DNA from: Lunularia cruciata
Taxonomy: Eukaryota > Streptophyta > Marchantiopsida > Lunulariales > Lunulariaceae
NCBI GenBank assembly: GCA_948567375.1
Contig: OX419759.1
Coordinates: forward strand, 51,623,493-51,687,492
Direction of reading: 5' to 3'
Length of the DNA stretch: 64,000 nt
Part shown: positions 44,101 to 55,354 of the stretch, in pieces
Position numbering within the stretch: position 1 is the first letter of the stretch
How the letters are laid out: each line of letters starts with the position of its first letter
Program-made: the position numbers and the translations under genes
Notes under the pieces: model-generated
The model's database searches: none
What the model saw: only the letters and a program-made list of their open reading frames with translations
What the model was told of the DNA's origin: nothing

Positions 44101-45448
44101 TACCACCTCGTCCTCCATGAACTGGAGCTCCTCTACTACCTGCCATAGCAGCCCTACCACTCCGTAACTCCGGGTGTAGGTCAAAACACCGGTCACTAGT
44201 GTGACCAAATCTGTGGCAATGCTCACACTACCTCTGTGCTAGCTGTGATGCACCAGAGGTATTAGGTCTGCTGCCCTGAGTACACTCTCTCCTATGGTGA
44301 GGTCCACCACAAGTCCAACAAGCAACACCACCACTCACTGGCTACTGCTGACCCGAAAATGAGAGTAAGGGTCTAACTCCACTAGGCCCTCCAGTCGCTC
44401 CATAGGATCTGGGCTGTCCACCTTGTCCTCAAAAACGAACTAGGCGTGGTGCACTCTGCTGCACTCTAGAAGAAGTCACAACCATGGATGAGATCTCTCT
44501 ACCAAATCCAGCTGTCACCACTCTCTCCTCCACCATGTTGAGCTCATTACACTCAGCCAAACCAAAGACTATTGCCAAAGTGGGCGAAGTAGCCTGCAAC
44601 AACGTAGCATCACAAACTCTACATCGCAACTCCCTGTCCAGTATCCCATACCAAAATTGGACTGCCTGGGCCTCAGTAACTCCTTGAGTGAAACTGATCA
44701 GCCGCCCCATGCGAGTGTATGCCTCGCGTAGGCTCTCTCCAGCCTTCCGTTGGAACTCCTACAAGCTCCTCAGCTTGTCAGTCCGCACTCCCTGGTAGTT
44801 CTGCCTCAAACATAGGAAGAACTCAACCATGGGGTTAAACCCCGGTACCACACCACCTCCTGCAGCGGTACCTCCACTCGTAGTAGCACTATCTCCAACT
44901 AGTGCACCTCCACTAGCTCCACCAACACTACTTGAGCTAGAACTCGTAGGTACAGCCGATCTACTCCTAGCCACCAAGCCTGAAGTGATGGAGACATAGT
45001 GTGGAGACCAATACTGTCTCCATAACTCAATCTCCTCCAAATGAGCTCTCCTAAAATCATGGTAATCATCCATTGGTGGACCCTCCAAGTGCTGAAACAA
45101 CCCCTTCCATGCCATGAAGGGTGTGAACAAAGTCGGGTTCCGCATCTGCTGCAGATCACACCAACTATCAAACTCCTGGATAAAGTCATCCAACTCAATG
45201 GTACCCACTATACCAGAGTAACGCCTAGGGCCTTTGGAGGCCCCATAAATCTCGTCCATGTCCCACAACAACGGTGCGGACACACCAAGTGCACTCTCAA
45301 CTGAATCAGCTCCTGTGTTGAACTCCAACTCAGAGTCAATCTCCTCCCTCACTAGGACCTGAGATACAGGCTGATACCGAGCACCACTCCGAGTAAACCC
45401 ACTGCGTACTACAGGGCTAACTCCTCTAGAATCTCCAAAGAACTCCAT
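44101..45448 (-). pseudogene. B-II gag with two zinc knuckles
   Basis: ATG at 45448 (Met-Glu-Phe-Phe). A TTG-started frame extends upstream but has no support. The N-terminal domain is acidic. The gag core has 'FFLCLRQNYQGV' and 'GRLISFTQGV', and two knuckles follow: C-x2-C-x3-H-x4-C, then C-x2-C-x4-H-x4-C near 44190-44225. Stops: TAG 44759-44761, TGA 44429-44431, TAG 44342-44344 and TAG 44228-44230. The first and third of these are CAG in B-I. A Ser/Gly-rich spacer lies near 44860-44960. Confidence 0.87.
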
Positions 45449-46931
45449 TGTGACCACGTAACTGCAACAACAAACCCGAACCACCAACTGCAACCGCAAG
45501 TCACAACCGCAAGTACCCCACCAAGTGCCAACACCAACTAAACACCACCCACTAATGTAACTCTACCGAGATAACTACACTAGGGGAAGGGCAACCTGTA
45601 ACCTGCCATCATAACACGCACTCTCACGGTCTGCAGGTCATCACTTCCTATCTCACCGGAGAGAAACAAAGGTAGTCTGACTGGTCATCACTCCAGCCTC
45701 ACCACTGAGAGCACACCAGAGCACCAACGCTCAAAAGTCAAGGCACCTCACACAAATGTGGTGCACAAACAGGAAGCAGAGAATGGAGGGGATCCAATCA
45801 CAAGAAATCTAAACAAAAACCCCCCATCTCATAACACAACACGGGACTGACTCTGCCACCATTTGGCATTTGACATAAGAGTAGTTTGTATCTAAGTCCT
45901 AAGCTACCAGGATCAAGGGTGGGTGGACCAGTTGGCTAGGGCACCAGTCTAGGAACAAGAGATCTAGGGGTCAAACCCTGTTGCGCACAAGAAAGGCAGA
46001 TTTTATCAACCAATGACCAAGATCTACACTAAATTAGCTAGCCTCACGCCAGCAAGCTGGGTTGTTGGCCCTTCTAGGCCTTCGTAGCCTCTCATAGCCC
46101 ACAGCCCTATGCCTCAAAATGCCGAAATTCAGCCAAATGAGGCTTTTCTTGTTGCCACTTCGAACCTCCTCCAAAATTGGCGAAACTTCTCCAAATCTGC
46201 GAAACTCCTCCAAACTAGCAAAACTTCTCCAAATCTGGCCAAACAGCGAAACTCCTCCAATTCTGGCCCAAAATCTGACGTAAAATCTGACGTAAACCCT
46301 AAAGATGGATGTCCGCCAAATCCCCCGCTAACTTTCTACTCGAGCCAAATTGACAAAACGGGTTTTTCCAAATCACAATTTTCTTGTTGCCACTTTGAAC
46401 CTCCTCCAAAATTGGCGAAACTTCTCCAAATCTGCAAAACTCCTCCAAACTAGCGAAACTTCTCCAAATCTGGCCAAACAGCAAAACTCCTCCAATTCTG
46501 GCCCAAAATCTGACGTAAAATCTGATGTAAACCTTAAAGATGGATGTCCGCCAAATCCCCCGCTAACTTTCCACTCGAGCCAAATTGACAAAACAAGTTT
46601 TTCTAAATCACAATTTCATGAGAAGAGCTTCCCAACTCCACCTTCAATTTGACTTTCTGAGCCCAACTCGTAGCAGATTGGTCCTGCCTTCACCTCTTGA
46701 GCTCAAAATCACAACACTACTCAAAAATTGCTCCTTCTTTGCTCAAAATTTGGCCAGCGCTTCCGCACACCGTCCGCCTAACTGCCAAATCTGCATCAAC
46801 TAAATGAGCTTCTGCACACTAGGGAAACACAGAACTTGAATCAAGCTACCACGATCCACCGAGCTTGGAGATACCACCAACACTCAACGTTCCTGCACCC
46901 AATTTCCCCCTGACTTCACTTCTCTGATGTA
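45449..46931 (-). other. B-II 5' leader
   Basis: Non-coding; matches the B-I leader 7528-8911 and includes the tandem duplication at 46144-46613. The + strand frames in it are by-products of that repeat. Confidence 0.7.
46144..46613. repeat. 235-bp tandem duplication in the B-II leader
   Basis: 46144-46378 and 46379-46613 are near-identical, both starting 'ttttcttgttgccactt'. B-I has a single version. Within each unit short words such as 'cttctccaaatctg' recur. Confidence 0.92.
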
Positions 46932-47378
46932 ATCAGATTGCTTAACACTCTCAACTCAACTCAACTCAGATCAATACTTGATCTGTCACTCTATAAACTG
47001 CCAACAACTGGGCACTGATTACAGTCAAGCCACATCCACTCAAGCATAGAGAATCCAGGTGACGCTCGCCGGCCTCTGTCCACCATAGCCAGGAACTCGA
47101 AGGCTCAACATCAGAGAAGTGAGCTCTCTGGAGCTCACTTCGAAACTATACCCCCTGGACTCGAGCTAGCCCTAAAACCCTAACGGTCCCGCTGACGGCA
47201 CACTCGACGGTGAAAACGGTGCAAAGTGACGGTGGGCTCCACCGTGAAGTCAGTACCCCGAACACCAAATCTAACCGTCGGAAAGTAGTCCTTGAGAAAC
47301 TGCTAGAATAACTCTAACTACCATCACTAGAACTCCAGTGTCCAAGCATCTAGATGCGGAACTACAAATGGTGTGACA
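46932..47378 (-). repeat. B-II 5' terminal repeat block (type A, 447 bp)
   Basis: Minus strand TGTCACACC to 'caatctgat', followed by 'tacatcagag'. Same start, end and length as B-I block A2. As in B-I there is no B-type block between it and the leader. Confidence 0.93.
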
Positions 47379-47420
47379 TAGTCATCAGAGGAACTTGATT
47401 GAGAGATAGGCCGGCTCACA
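47379..47420 (+). repeat. 3' LTR of A-I, last 42 bases
   Basis: Matches the end of the A LTR up to GGCTCACA. It adjoins the B-II 5' terminus, so B-II landed in this LTR. Confidence 0.8.
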
Positions 47421-48471
47421 GTCCATACATATAGTGTAATCAATAAGTACACGTCATTGCTACAAGTTAGAAATGACTAAGAATGAAACAAAGTGTCACA
47501 ATTTCATAGTTCATATTATTTCCTAATTATGCTCTTGGGTAGGATCCACTCCCACAAGAAGTTAATATCACACACTTTGAAACAATACAACAAAAAGAAA
47601 ACAAAAGAATTACTTTCAGTTTAAGTTCTAATTGGAATTTCTCTTGAACAAGATGGATTTGTTCACTTCCCAAGTACCACTCCATTTTGAAGTCATTGCA
47701 TCTACAAGTGCATTCTGCCTTTCCTAGAAGGCACAACTTACAAGACATACTTCATGTTGCCCAAATATCTAAGGTTTTCAATTTTGTGGTATTGCCCATG
47801 TAGTGAACTTCCCAATCCACTCCTTGCACATGTTCACTCCTTTGGATCTTTTAGTGCACACCTTGATCAATGGTGAGTAGCTACTTGGTACTAAACACTT
47901 GAGACCTTATTGTGAAATTCCTCTCCTTTACTCTTGTTTAGACACATTGACAACATATAAAATGGAAAGGTACATAACTTGCAAAGAATTCAAAGTACTC
48001 TTCACTTGTAATCAAAGTATGAAGAAACAAACACAAGTACCTTTTGTCCTCAGCCTCAAGTACCTTTCAGGCTTTTAGCCGAAGGGATAAAGATCCCAAG
48101 TGGATCTCCTAAAATTTCTAATCTATTATATACATCACTTGATTAATATCATAATCCTATCTTATCCTAATCACCTCCTGTACAAGTTGATTAGGCACCT
48201 AACAAATGTCAAGAAAGGTGTCAAGTCTTCCCCCCAATCTAATTTTATCCTATAATATTTAGATCTACAACTTTTAATTCATGTACAACTTCTAGGGCAT
48301 TTGTGAAGTATATACAATTCTTAGTGCCATCTACTATACAACTCCAAGTATTGACTGAATTTGACAAAGTGCTAGTGTATGTGAAGAGCTTCTCTTTGGA
48401 GTAATGTCTTTGGCTTGGATTGTTGGAGGTAATGGACTATGCTTGCCTTTTAGGTACCTAATTAACTGATC
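47421..48471 (-). repeat. Probable E-family LTR remnant and unassigned spacer
   Basis: Blocks near 47535-47590 and 47690-47760 resemble the E LTR at 58409-59121 (a 'ctcttgggtag...actcccacaagaag' type block, then 'agaaggcacaactt'). Limits are unclear. Nothing is recognised in 48300-48471. Confidence 0.35.
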
Positions 48472-48872
48472 AGTCCAAGGATAGCCCATGTGAAGGAATC
48501 CTTGACTTAGTGGTTGGGTCAATATAAGATCACATGCTAGTGGAATATGCCCACGTGAATGGATATTCCTTTCTACTTTTTGACTTTACTTGACTTTTAG
48601 TCTAGTAACTTGAGTTAGTGCGGTAATTAGTAACTTTGGTACGTTACTATTTCACAAGTATATAAACAAGGGGTGAGGAGGTACTCATCATCCTTTCATT
48701 TGCAACTATCTCTCTCTCTCATTGAGTTCTCTAGTGAGCAATGTCTTGAGTCTTGGAGTGTTAGCCTTGGAGGAGTATGATGGATTTGGGGTTCCATTCT
48801 TTCTTAGTCCATGGTGCACTACCATAATGGCCATCAGAGGTTCATCCTGAGTGAGAGACAGGCCGGCTCACA
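48472..48872 (+). repeat. 5'-truncated A-family LTR
   Basis: Matches the last 400 bases of the A LTR up to GGCTCACA. The first part is missing and no internal A sequence follows. It cuts into the E2 coiled-coil frame just after 'LRLDLVK'. Confidence 0.9.
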
Positions 48873-49728
48873 GTTTTAACTAAATCTAATCTAAGGTAGA
48901 CATTATCTACTACTTCTATCATCTTCTTATCTACTCTATCTCTAATACAAATCAACAAATGATTCATTTCTAATTCCTTTGCCTTCCTTTTCCTTGTCTC
49001 ATGCACCAGCAATTTCAACTCATGCAATTGAAACTCTTCCAATTGGACTTCTACCTCAATGCTAAATGTTGCCTTCAGTCTGCTAAAAAATTCCTCCATT
49101 GAACCCAACTTCTCCTTCTTTCAGATTAGCTCCTCCCAAGTCATCTTGCTTTTCAATTTCTCTTGAAGCATCTTCAACTCCTCCACATGCTTCACCTTTA
49201 TCTTCTTCCGCTCTTCCATCTGGTGAACAACTTGGGCTTCCATGCTCTTGATCAGATCCTACAATCTTTCTTCTTCTCTACCTCTTATCACCAATTCTCA
49301 TTTCCAAGCTCTATCCTTCTCCATTGAAACCAATCTCAACTCCTCCATCTCTTGCACACTCTCTACTATTATGGCCTTAGAGTGTTGCACTTCATGTTGA
49401 GCATCATTGAATTCCTTTTGCAATTTCTTGAGTGCCACTTTTTGCTCCTTCAATTCTTCCTCTTGATGTTCCAAAACACTGCCGCACTTCTCAAAACTCT
49501 CATGCAAATCCTTCAAGCTTTGCTTACAAACTACTTTGTCAACCCAAAGTACTTTAGCTTCTTCTCCACTTTGGGTTAATTGTTCCTTCAACTAAATGAC
49601 TTTATTGCTCAAATGCCTCACCACTTGCAACTCATCTTTCACCTCTAGATGATCTTTTTGTACTTCCTTCTTCTTCTTCTTCTACAATTGCAACAATAAA
49701 GGATAGATGATCTTTGATAGATAACTTA
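48873..49728 (-). pseudogene. E2 coiled-coil ORF, C-terminal half
   Basis: Frames 48842-49108 and 49298-49591 match the E3 coiled-coil ORF. For example, 'LHELKLLVHETRKRKAKE' corresponds to 'LHELKLLVQETRKRKAKD' in E3. Heptad-like Lys/Glu/Leu spacing continues upstream. Interrupted on the right by C2 (duplication ACTTA at 49724-49728) and on the left by an A LTR fragment. Confidence 0.75.
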
Positions 49729-50143
49729 TGTAACAATATGTAACAATTTAGCGATGAAGATAGTCGGACTTACAAAGTAGCACATAAGAGAAATTAGCCT
49801 AGAATATTCCGGAAGTATCTAGAAAGCTTCTTGAGAAGCTTCCCGGCTAGCTTAGCTTGCACCGCAAGTAAGAAGCTTCTAGAAGCTTCCAACTAGCTTA
49901 GCTTGTACGTAAAGTAGGCAGCTTCTAGAAGGAAGCTTCTTGAGAAGCTTCCTAGTTAACTTAGCTTGCACTCTAAGAAAGCGGCTTGAGGAAGCTTCTT
50001 GAGAAGCTTCTCAAGGGCCTTGTATGCTACCTATAAATACCAAAGCCAAAGCTCATGCTAGGCATTCGGAGTTTTCCCTCATTCAAGTGTCCCAATGTGA
50101 GTTTCCATTCTCCTATTACTCTCCTCGGTCTTAGTCTTTTACA
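49729..50143 (+). repeat. 5' LTR of C2
   Basis: TGTAACAATATG to TCTTTTACA, 415 bases. The start carries a short duplicated TGTAACAAT. Confidence 0.94.
49871..50015 (+). promoter_or_regulatory. Heat-shock-element array in the C2 LTR
   Basis: 49871-49890 reads AGAAGCTTCTAGAAGCTTCC, four contiguous nGAAn/nTTCn units. Further GAAGCTTC dyads follow at about 49930-49950 and 49991-50011. A TATAAATA box is at 50032-50039. Similar units occur in the other C LTRs. Heat-inducible transcription is inferred by analogy with heat-responsive plant LTRs. Confidence 0.65.
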
Positions 50144-50144
50144 T

Positions 50145-50159
50145 TGGTATCAAAGCAGG
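50145..50159 (+). other. Primer site of C2 (initiator tRNA-Met)
   Basis: TGGTATCAAAGCAGG, one T after the LTR. One base differs from the standard TGGTATCAGAGC. Confidence 0.9.
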
Positions 50160-51330
50160 AATGGGATGGATGGCATTTATGGACCACCAAATCCACTTCC
50201 ACCAAACCAGTGGGATTTTCATGTCCAGATATTACCCAAGCACCACTTCACACAATTCATCACCTCATGCTTTGGGCAAGATTTTCTACATATGATCACT
50301 GTGTATGAGGAACCCTTGATACTTCTGGTTGTCACTTATGGAGAAAGGTGGACGTGTTGTATCTATGTGTTAATCAATTAAATAAATTTGGAGTAGTATA
50401 ATAGACTAGTAGCTATGGTGGCAATATCGGATTTTATCCTTGCAATGCATCAACAAATCAAGCACCTTACTCGATTGTTGGATGAACAAAACCAACAACG
50501 ATGAGAACATATAGAGAGAGCGCCAGTCTGAGATGGAGAAGATCATATTCAATTTCCAAAACCTAAGGTGTTTGAAGGCAAAAATCTTTCAGGCATAGTG
50601 GAGAATTTTGTATTTGATTGCAAATGTTACTTTGAAGCCACCAATCTTCAAGATGAACGGAGACAGATTCTCTTGACTTCTAGCCAATTGGATGGTGTGG
50701 CAAAACTTTGGTGGCAATTTCGAGTGGAGTGAGCTGAACAACAGATTGTTGCACCAATCTTGACATGGACAAAATTCAAGGATGCAATACTTGGTTGATT
50801 TCAAACTATAAATGCCACCCAAGCCGCACAAGATAAATTGGTGAAGTTGAAGCAAATTGGCAAAGTTGAAGCAAATTGGCAAAGTAAGAGGCTACATCAC
50901 ACAATTTCAGAACATCATCATGCAAATTCTAGATATGCTAGAAGGAGAAGTTCTGGATCGATTTGTTTGGGGATTGAAGTCACAAACCAAATTGGAGATG
51001 ACCATGCGAGAACCACAAAACGTAGAAGAAGCCATGCAATTGGCTGAGCGCTTTGATTCCTTAGTTGCAACAACTTAGTCTTGACCTCGACTTACACCAA
51101 GCTTACCAGTACAATATGCATGGGTGGAAGAAAGTGCACCAATGGAGATTGATGCTATCCAACGGAGGCCACTTGGTGCAGCAAATAGAGAAAGATTGCA
51201 ACAAAATAGAGGTTGTTTTTATTATTGCCAAGTTAGACATCGCATTGCTAAATGTCCACTTAGGAATGGGCGACCTCAATAAGTTGCCCAGATGGAGTTT
51301 GTGGAACCAAATGATCAAGGAAACATAGAA
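50160..51330 (+). pseudogene. C2 gag remnant
   Basis: Matches chromovirus gag. The 50857-51078 frame has 'YITQFQNIIMQI', 'FVWGL' and 'EPQNVEEAMQLAERFD'. The zinc knuckle near 51214-51260 has an extra residue between its first two Cys. A stop at 51076-51078 and earlier breaks separate the blocks. The fragment 50821-50880 contains a small tandem duplication of 'ttgaagcaaattggcaaag'. Confidence 0.8.
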
Positions 51331-52162
51331 TCCCAATAAGAGATTTTGAGTCGCCTACTAGGAGCTTGATTAGTTCCAATGGGATTGAAGGCTTGACCTA
51401 TGCAAGTTTGCTTCACTTGCAAGGTACAATATCTAATCAGGATTGTAGGATTTTGGTTGATTCTAGAAGTTCAAAGAATTGCATTTCTATGCAAGTAGCA
51501 AAGGAATTCGATATTCCTATCAAGCCATTGATTGAAAGTAGTTTGATGATGGCGGATAGTAGAAATGGTTCTTCATTCCGTACCTTGCATCCTATTACCT
51601 TCAAAGATTGGGAAGGAGTATTTGGAGTGTATGAGGTTTGTAGTGGAACCTCTACACTGTAATATCATTCTGGGTCTACCTTGGCTTGAACCTCATAAGG
51701 TTCAATTTGATTGGACCCGATGCCAAATTCAAGTACAACACCAAGGTAGGAATTTTTGATTAGGTTTTCTGGCACCTCTGAGTAAGACACCTCAGGATAG
51801 TCAGTCCCAAGATGGGAAGTTTGTTGAGAAGGTAGCCATAGAGTGAACCTTGAAGGGAGTGGAGTCCCAAGATGAGAAGTTTGCCAAGAAGGCAACCATG
51901 GAGCAAGCTTGGAAGAGAGATGAGTCCCTGGAAGGGAAGTTGGTTAGTAAAGCAAGATGAGAAGTTGGTTGTTGAGAAGGCAGCCACAGAGCAAGCTTTA
52001 GAGGAATGTAAGTATGTATTTGTGGTGTGGATCAAGTTGATTGCACAAGAACAATCGGAGGAGGGCCAAGAGCCTCATCAAGCAATGGTAAATCGGATAG
52101 TTCAGGAGTTTGCAAATGTGGTTCCAGATGATCTGCCAAAGGGATTACCCTCCAATTGAGGC
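51331..52162 (+). pseudogene. C2 protease and linker
   Basis: Frame 51366-51662: the aspartic-protease motif reads I-L-V-D-S-R instead of D-S-G, followed by 'MQVAKEFDIPIKP'. The block 'NIILGLPWLEPHKVQFDW' is in the next frame (51565-51759). The linker to RT (51872-52159) is open, ending 'VPDDLPKGLP' just before a stop. Confidence 0.8.
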
Positions 52163-53450
52163 ATGCCCTTCAAGATCAAGTTATTGCTAGGGGGTACTCT
52201 AGTGAGTAGACCAATCTATCAGCTCTCACCAAAGGAGTTGGAGGAGTTGCAAACAACACTTATAGAGTTGTTGGAGAAGGACTTCATACAACATAGTACC
52301 TCTCCTAAGGGAGCACCGGTACTATTTGTTCTAAAGAAGGATGGAGGACTTTGTTTTTGTATTGTTTACCATGGGCTCAATAAGCAAACCGTGAAGAATG
52401 CATATCCCTTGCCTTGGATTGATGACTTTCTTGATCAACTAAGTGGAGCACGCTACTTTTCCAAGTTGGATCTTTGTAGCGGCTATTGGCAAATTCCTAT
52501 TGATAGAAAGGATGTGCAAAAGACTACCTTTTGTACAAGGTATGGGCATTTTGAGTGGAGAGTTCTACCTTTCGGACTCACTAATGCTCCAGCACTCTGC
52601 ATGGATCAGATGCATCGGGTGTTGGATGGACTATTGGATTGGTACATGGTGGTGTTCTTGGATGATATCTTAATTTATAGTAAGATAGAGGCAGATGACA
52701 TGAATCATGTGCAAGAAGTCCTAAGACTACTACACCAATGGAAATTTTACTACAAGAAGTCAAAGTGTGCCTTTTGGCAGAAGGAGGTTACCTTCTTGGG
52801 TCATAAGATTTCATCAGAGGGGATCAAGATGGAAGAAGAGAAAATCAAGGCCATTGGCCTACCCCAAAGGATGCTACAAAAGTACGGGCATTCAATGGAT
52901 TGGCCAGTTTTTATTGATGGTTCATCCATTATTATGCTCATGTGTTTGCACCATTGGCTAACCTCTTAGAAAAGAACTTGAGTTTCTAGTGGACCACCAG
53001 GCATGGAGAAGCATTCTAGAAGTTAAAGCATATGGTGTCTTCAAGACCCATTCTTCAACCATATGATCCTCAACTACCTTGTATGGTTGATTTTGATGCT
53101 TCTAACTTTGCAATTGAAGCCGTGCAACAACAAGAATTCCTAGATGGACTCCATCCCATTGCCTTTGTGTCTCGCTAACTCAATATGGCTGAATGTAACT
53201 ACTCTACTCGAGATCAAGAACAACTTACAATGGTATATGCTACCAAGGTATGGAGGCATTACCTCTTGGGGAAACAAGTGATCATGCAAACTGATCACAA
53301 ACCATTGTTGCAGACCTTACACTTGGAACACACGAAGAGTTGACATCATCAATGGGAGGAACAACTCCAACTATATGACATCAAACTTGAGTACAAACCA
53401 AATTGGTTCCATGTCATCCCTGATGCTTTATCACGATGACCTGATTTGAA
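52163..53450 (+). pseudogene. C2 reverse transcriptase and RNase H
   Basis: The 268-codon frame 52163-52969 covers RT: 'LFVLKKDGG', 'SKLDLCSGY', 'FGLTNAP', intact active site F-L-D-D, 'FLGHKIS'. A frameshift near 52855 follows. RNase H then reads through broken frames: 'LVDFDASNFA' type region near 53080, 'QTDHKPL' near 53290 and the 'HVIPDALS' end near 53410-53440, where a stop falls. Confidence 0.88.
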
Positions 53451-54890
53451 GTCTCTTCCTCTCATCACAACAGCAATTTCAATGGTTTCAGTTGACTCCA
53501 TGGTCCAAAACGAGTTTCAGTCAGCTCTACACCAAGATCTCTTCTTCCACATGGTACATGGTTGTCTTACGGCATGCAATAAAGAATATAACACCTTCTC
53601 CATCAAGGAGTGCCTTTTATTCCATGAGGACCGGATCTATGTTCCAGCTAAAGGTGATCTTTGACTTGTGTGCCTTTTAGAAGCCCATGATTTACCCATC
53701 GCTGGTCACATGGGTGTGGACAAGACCTTGGGTACCCTCCAACATCAATGGTGGTGGCCTAACATGACACAAGATGTTTAAGAATTTGCCAGATCGTGTG
53801 AGAGCTACCAACGTAACAAGGCCAGCAACCAGAAGCCGAGTGGACTCCTTCAACCACTCACCATTCCATCCGCTCACTGGGAGCATGTGAGCTTGGATCT
53901 CATTATATCTTTGCCAAAGACAAAACAAGGACACACCGCAATTGTGGTGTTTGTGAATAAGCTTAGTAAGCAAATCCAATTGGCACCAACCTGTGATACC
54001 GTGGATGCTCCAACCTTAGCACAAATCTACTTTGACAATGTCTTCAAACATCATGGGATGCCATGTGTACTCATCTCCGACCATGATCCTCAATTTACTG
54101 GGAAGTTTTGGCAAGCACTCTTCCAGATACTTGGCACCAAGCTTGCTTTGTCCACGGCCTATCATCCTCAAACTAATGGACAAACCAAATGTGCAAATTG
54201 TACATTGGAAGATATGTTGCGTGCCTTTGTCAATGTCCACCATACCAATTGGGATGAATGTCTTGTAGCTGCAAAATTTACCTACAACAATTCCAAACAT
54301 GCAAGCATTGGATTTTCTCCTTTCTTTCTCAATTTTGGCCAAGATCTGCTTGTTCCAGATTCTCTTCTTGCTCCCCCTCCATCTCAAGTTCCTCATACTT
54401 CCACATTCTTGACCACTATATCCCACTCTCTCCAACAAGCCAAGGTGAGCCATGACTAAGGCCAAGCCATGACTATCTTCTAGTTACCTCCCTTTCCCAC
54501 TTGATACCCAAGTTTGTAAACTTGCCCCTAATTGGATAGGACCCTTTGATATCACCCAAATTGTCTCTACTATTGCTTATCGACTTGCCTTGCCTTGTCA
54601 TATGCGTCTATCTTGTCTTTCATGTTTCCAAGTTGAAATTCTTTGTTCCTAATTCCTCTTCCTTTTCCTCTCAAGTCCAACCTCCCCCTCTTCCTATCCC
54701 TATAAATGATCATGAGGAGTACAAAGTTGATTGTATCCTTGCGCATTGCCATATTCAATAAGGCCGTCGCCAACATACGGAGTACAAGGTCCTTTGGAAA
54801 GGGTATCCCCTTCATGATGCCACATGGGAACCTCTTTCTCACCTCCAGAATGCACAAATGGCCATCCAAAAATTCAAAGCTTAACTGGCG
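53451..54890 (+). pseudogene. C2 integrase with C-terminal chromodomain
   Basis: Zinc region near 53690-53830 ('GHMGVDKTLG', 'CESYQRNK'). Core frame 53887-54459 with the first Asp in 'SLDLI', the second in 'ISDHDPQF', and Lys where the catalytic Glu belongs (after 'NGQT', about 54185). Then 'YNNSKHASIGFSPFFLNFG'. After a shift, the tail ends in a chromodomain, 'YKVLWKGYP' with 'TWEPL', at about 54780-54845. The chromodomain assigns the family to the chromoviruses. Stops lie at 54457-54459 and elsewhere. Confidence 0.87.
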
Positions 54891-54923
54891 ATAAGGACGT
54901 CACCAACTAGCGGCGGGGGAATA

Positions 54924-55349
54924 TGTAACAATATGGAGTTTAGCGACAAAGTTAGTCAGACTTACGAAGTAGAACATAAGAGAAATTAGCCTAGAATATT
55001 CCGGAAGTATCTAGGAAGCTTCTTGGGAAGCTTCTTGGCTAGCTTAGCTTGCACCGCATGTAAGTAGCTTCTAGAAGGAAGCTTCTAAAAGCTTCCAACT
55101 AGCTTAGCTTGCACGTCAAGTAAGCGGCTTCTAGAAGGAAGCTTCTTGAGAAGCTACTTAGTTAACTTGGCTTGCACTCTAAGAAAGCGGCTTGAGGAAG
55201 CTTCTTGAAAAGCTTCTCAAGAGCCTTGTATGCTACCTATAAATATTAAAGCCAAAGCTCATGCTAGGCACTTGGAGTTTTCCCTCATTCAAGTGTCCTA
55301 ATGTGAGTTTCCATTCTCCTATTTCTCTCCTTGATCTCAGTCTTTTACA
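54924..55349 (+). repeat. 3' LTR of C2
   Basis: TGTAACAATATG to TCTTTTACA, 426 bases, with the same heat-shock-element-type units as the 5' LTR. It is visibly diverged from the 5' copy, so the insertion is not recent. Confidence 0.94.
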
Positions 55350-55354
55350 ACTTA

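Larger units (their letters stand above)
39201..47378 (-). mobile_element. B-II: 3'-truncated second copy of family B
   Basis: Inserted into the A-I 3' LTR. The 5' terminus is at 47378 (TGTCACACC on the minus strand), the same start as B-I. From 45448 down to 39122, gag, protease, methyltransferase, RT, RNase H and the integrase start lie in one reading frame. Ten in-frame stops (TAG or TGA, none TAA) interrupt it, and no frameshift does. One stop, at 41267-41269, is shared with B-I and looks programmed. It is truncated inside the integrase core, losing the PHD finger and the 3' repeats. It is less decayed than B-I and the better reference for the proteins. Confidence 0.92.
5125..47420 (+). 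mobile_element. A-I: old Ty3/gypsy element split by three large insertions
   Basis: The pieces join in order on the + strand: 5' LTR 5125-5811, leader 5812-6378, short leader piece 24897-24938, leader and coding 32254-38557, and 3' LTR 38558-38914 plus 47379-47420. Continuity is shown by comparison with the uninterrupted leader of A-II. The sequence on either side of the B-I insertion joins at one point in that leader, and the same holds for C1. Flanks 5121-5124 (GCCC) and 47421-47424 (GTCC) are a plausible four-base duplication with one mismatch. The coding region is full of stops and frameshifts. A-I is the oldest layer of this nest because everything between 6379 and 47378 that is not A-I landed in it. 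Confidence 0.85.
49729..55349 (+). mobile_element. C2: full-length chromodomain Ty3/gypsy element
   Basis: LTRs 49729-50143 and 54924-55349, flanked by ACTTA (49724-49728 and 55350-55354), an exact five-base duplication. Primer site at 50145. Gag, protease, RT, RNase H, integrase and chromodomain in order. The coding region has multiple stops and shifts, the protease motif reads D-S-R, and the integrase Glu is Lys, so it is inactive. It inserted into family E copy E2. Confidence 0.94.

Noticed and set aside
46109-46652. + strand frames of 100-114 codons across the B-II leader
   Set aside because: They are created by the 235-bp tandem repeat and lie antisense to the element; B-I has no equivalent.
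49298-49591. Host kinesin- or myosin-like coiled-coil gene
   Set aside because: Matches family E copies next to LTRs; no motor or other host domain seen.
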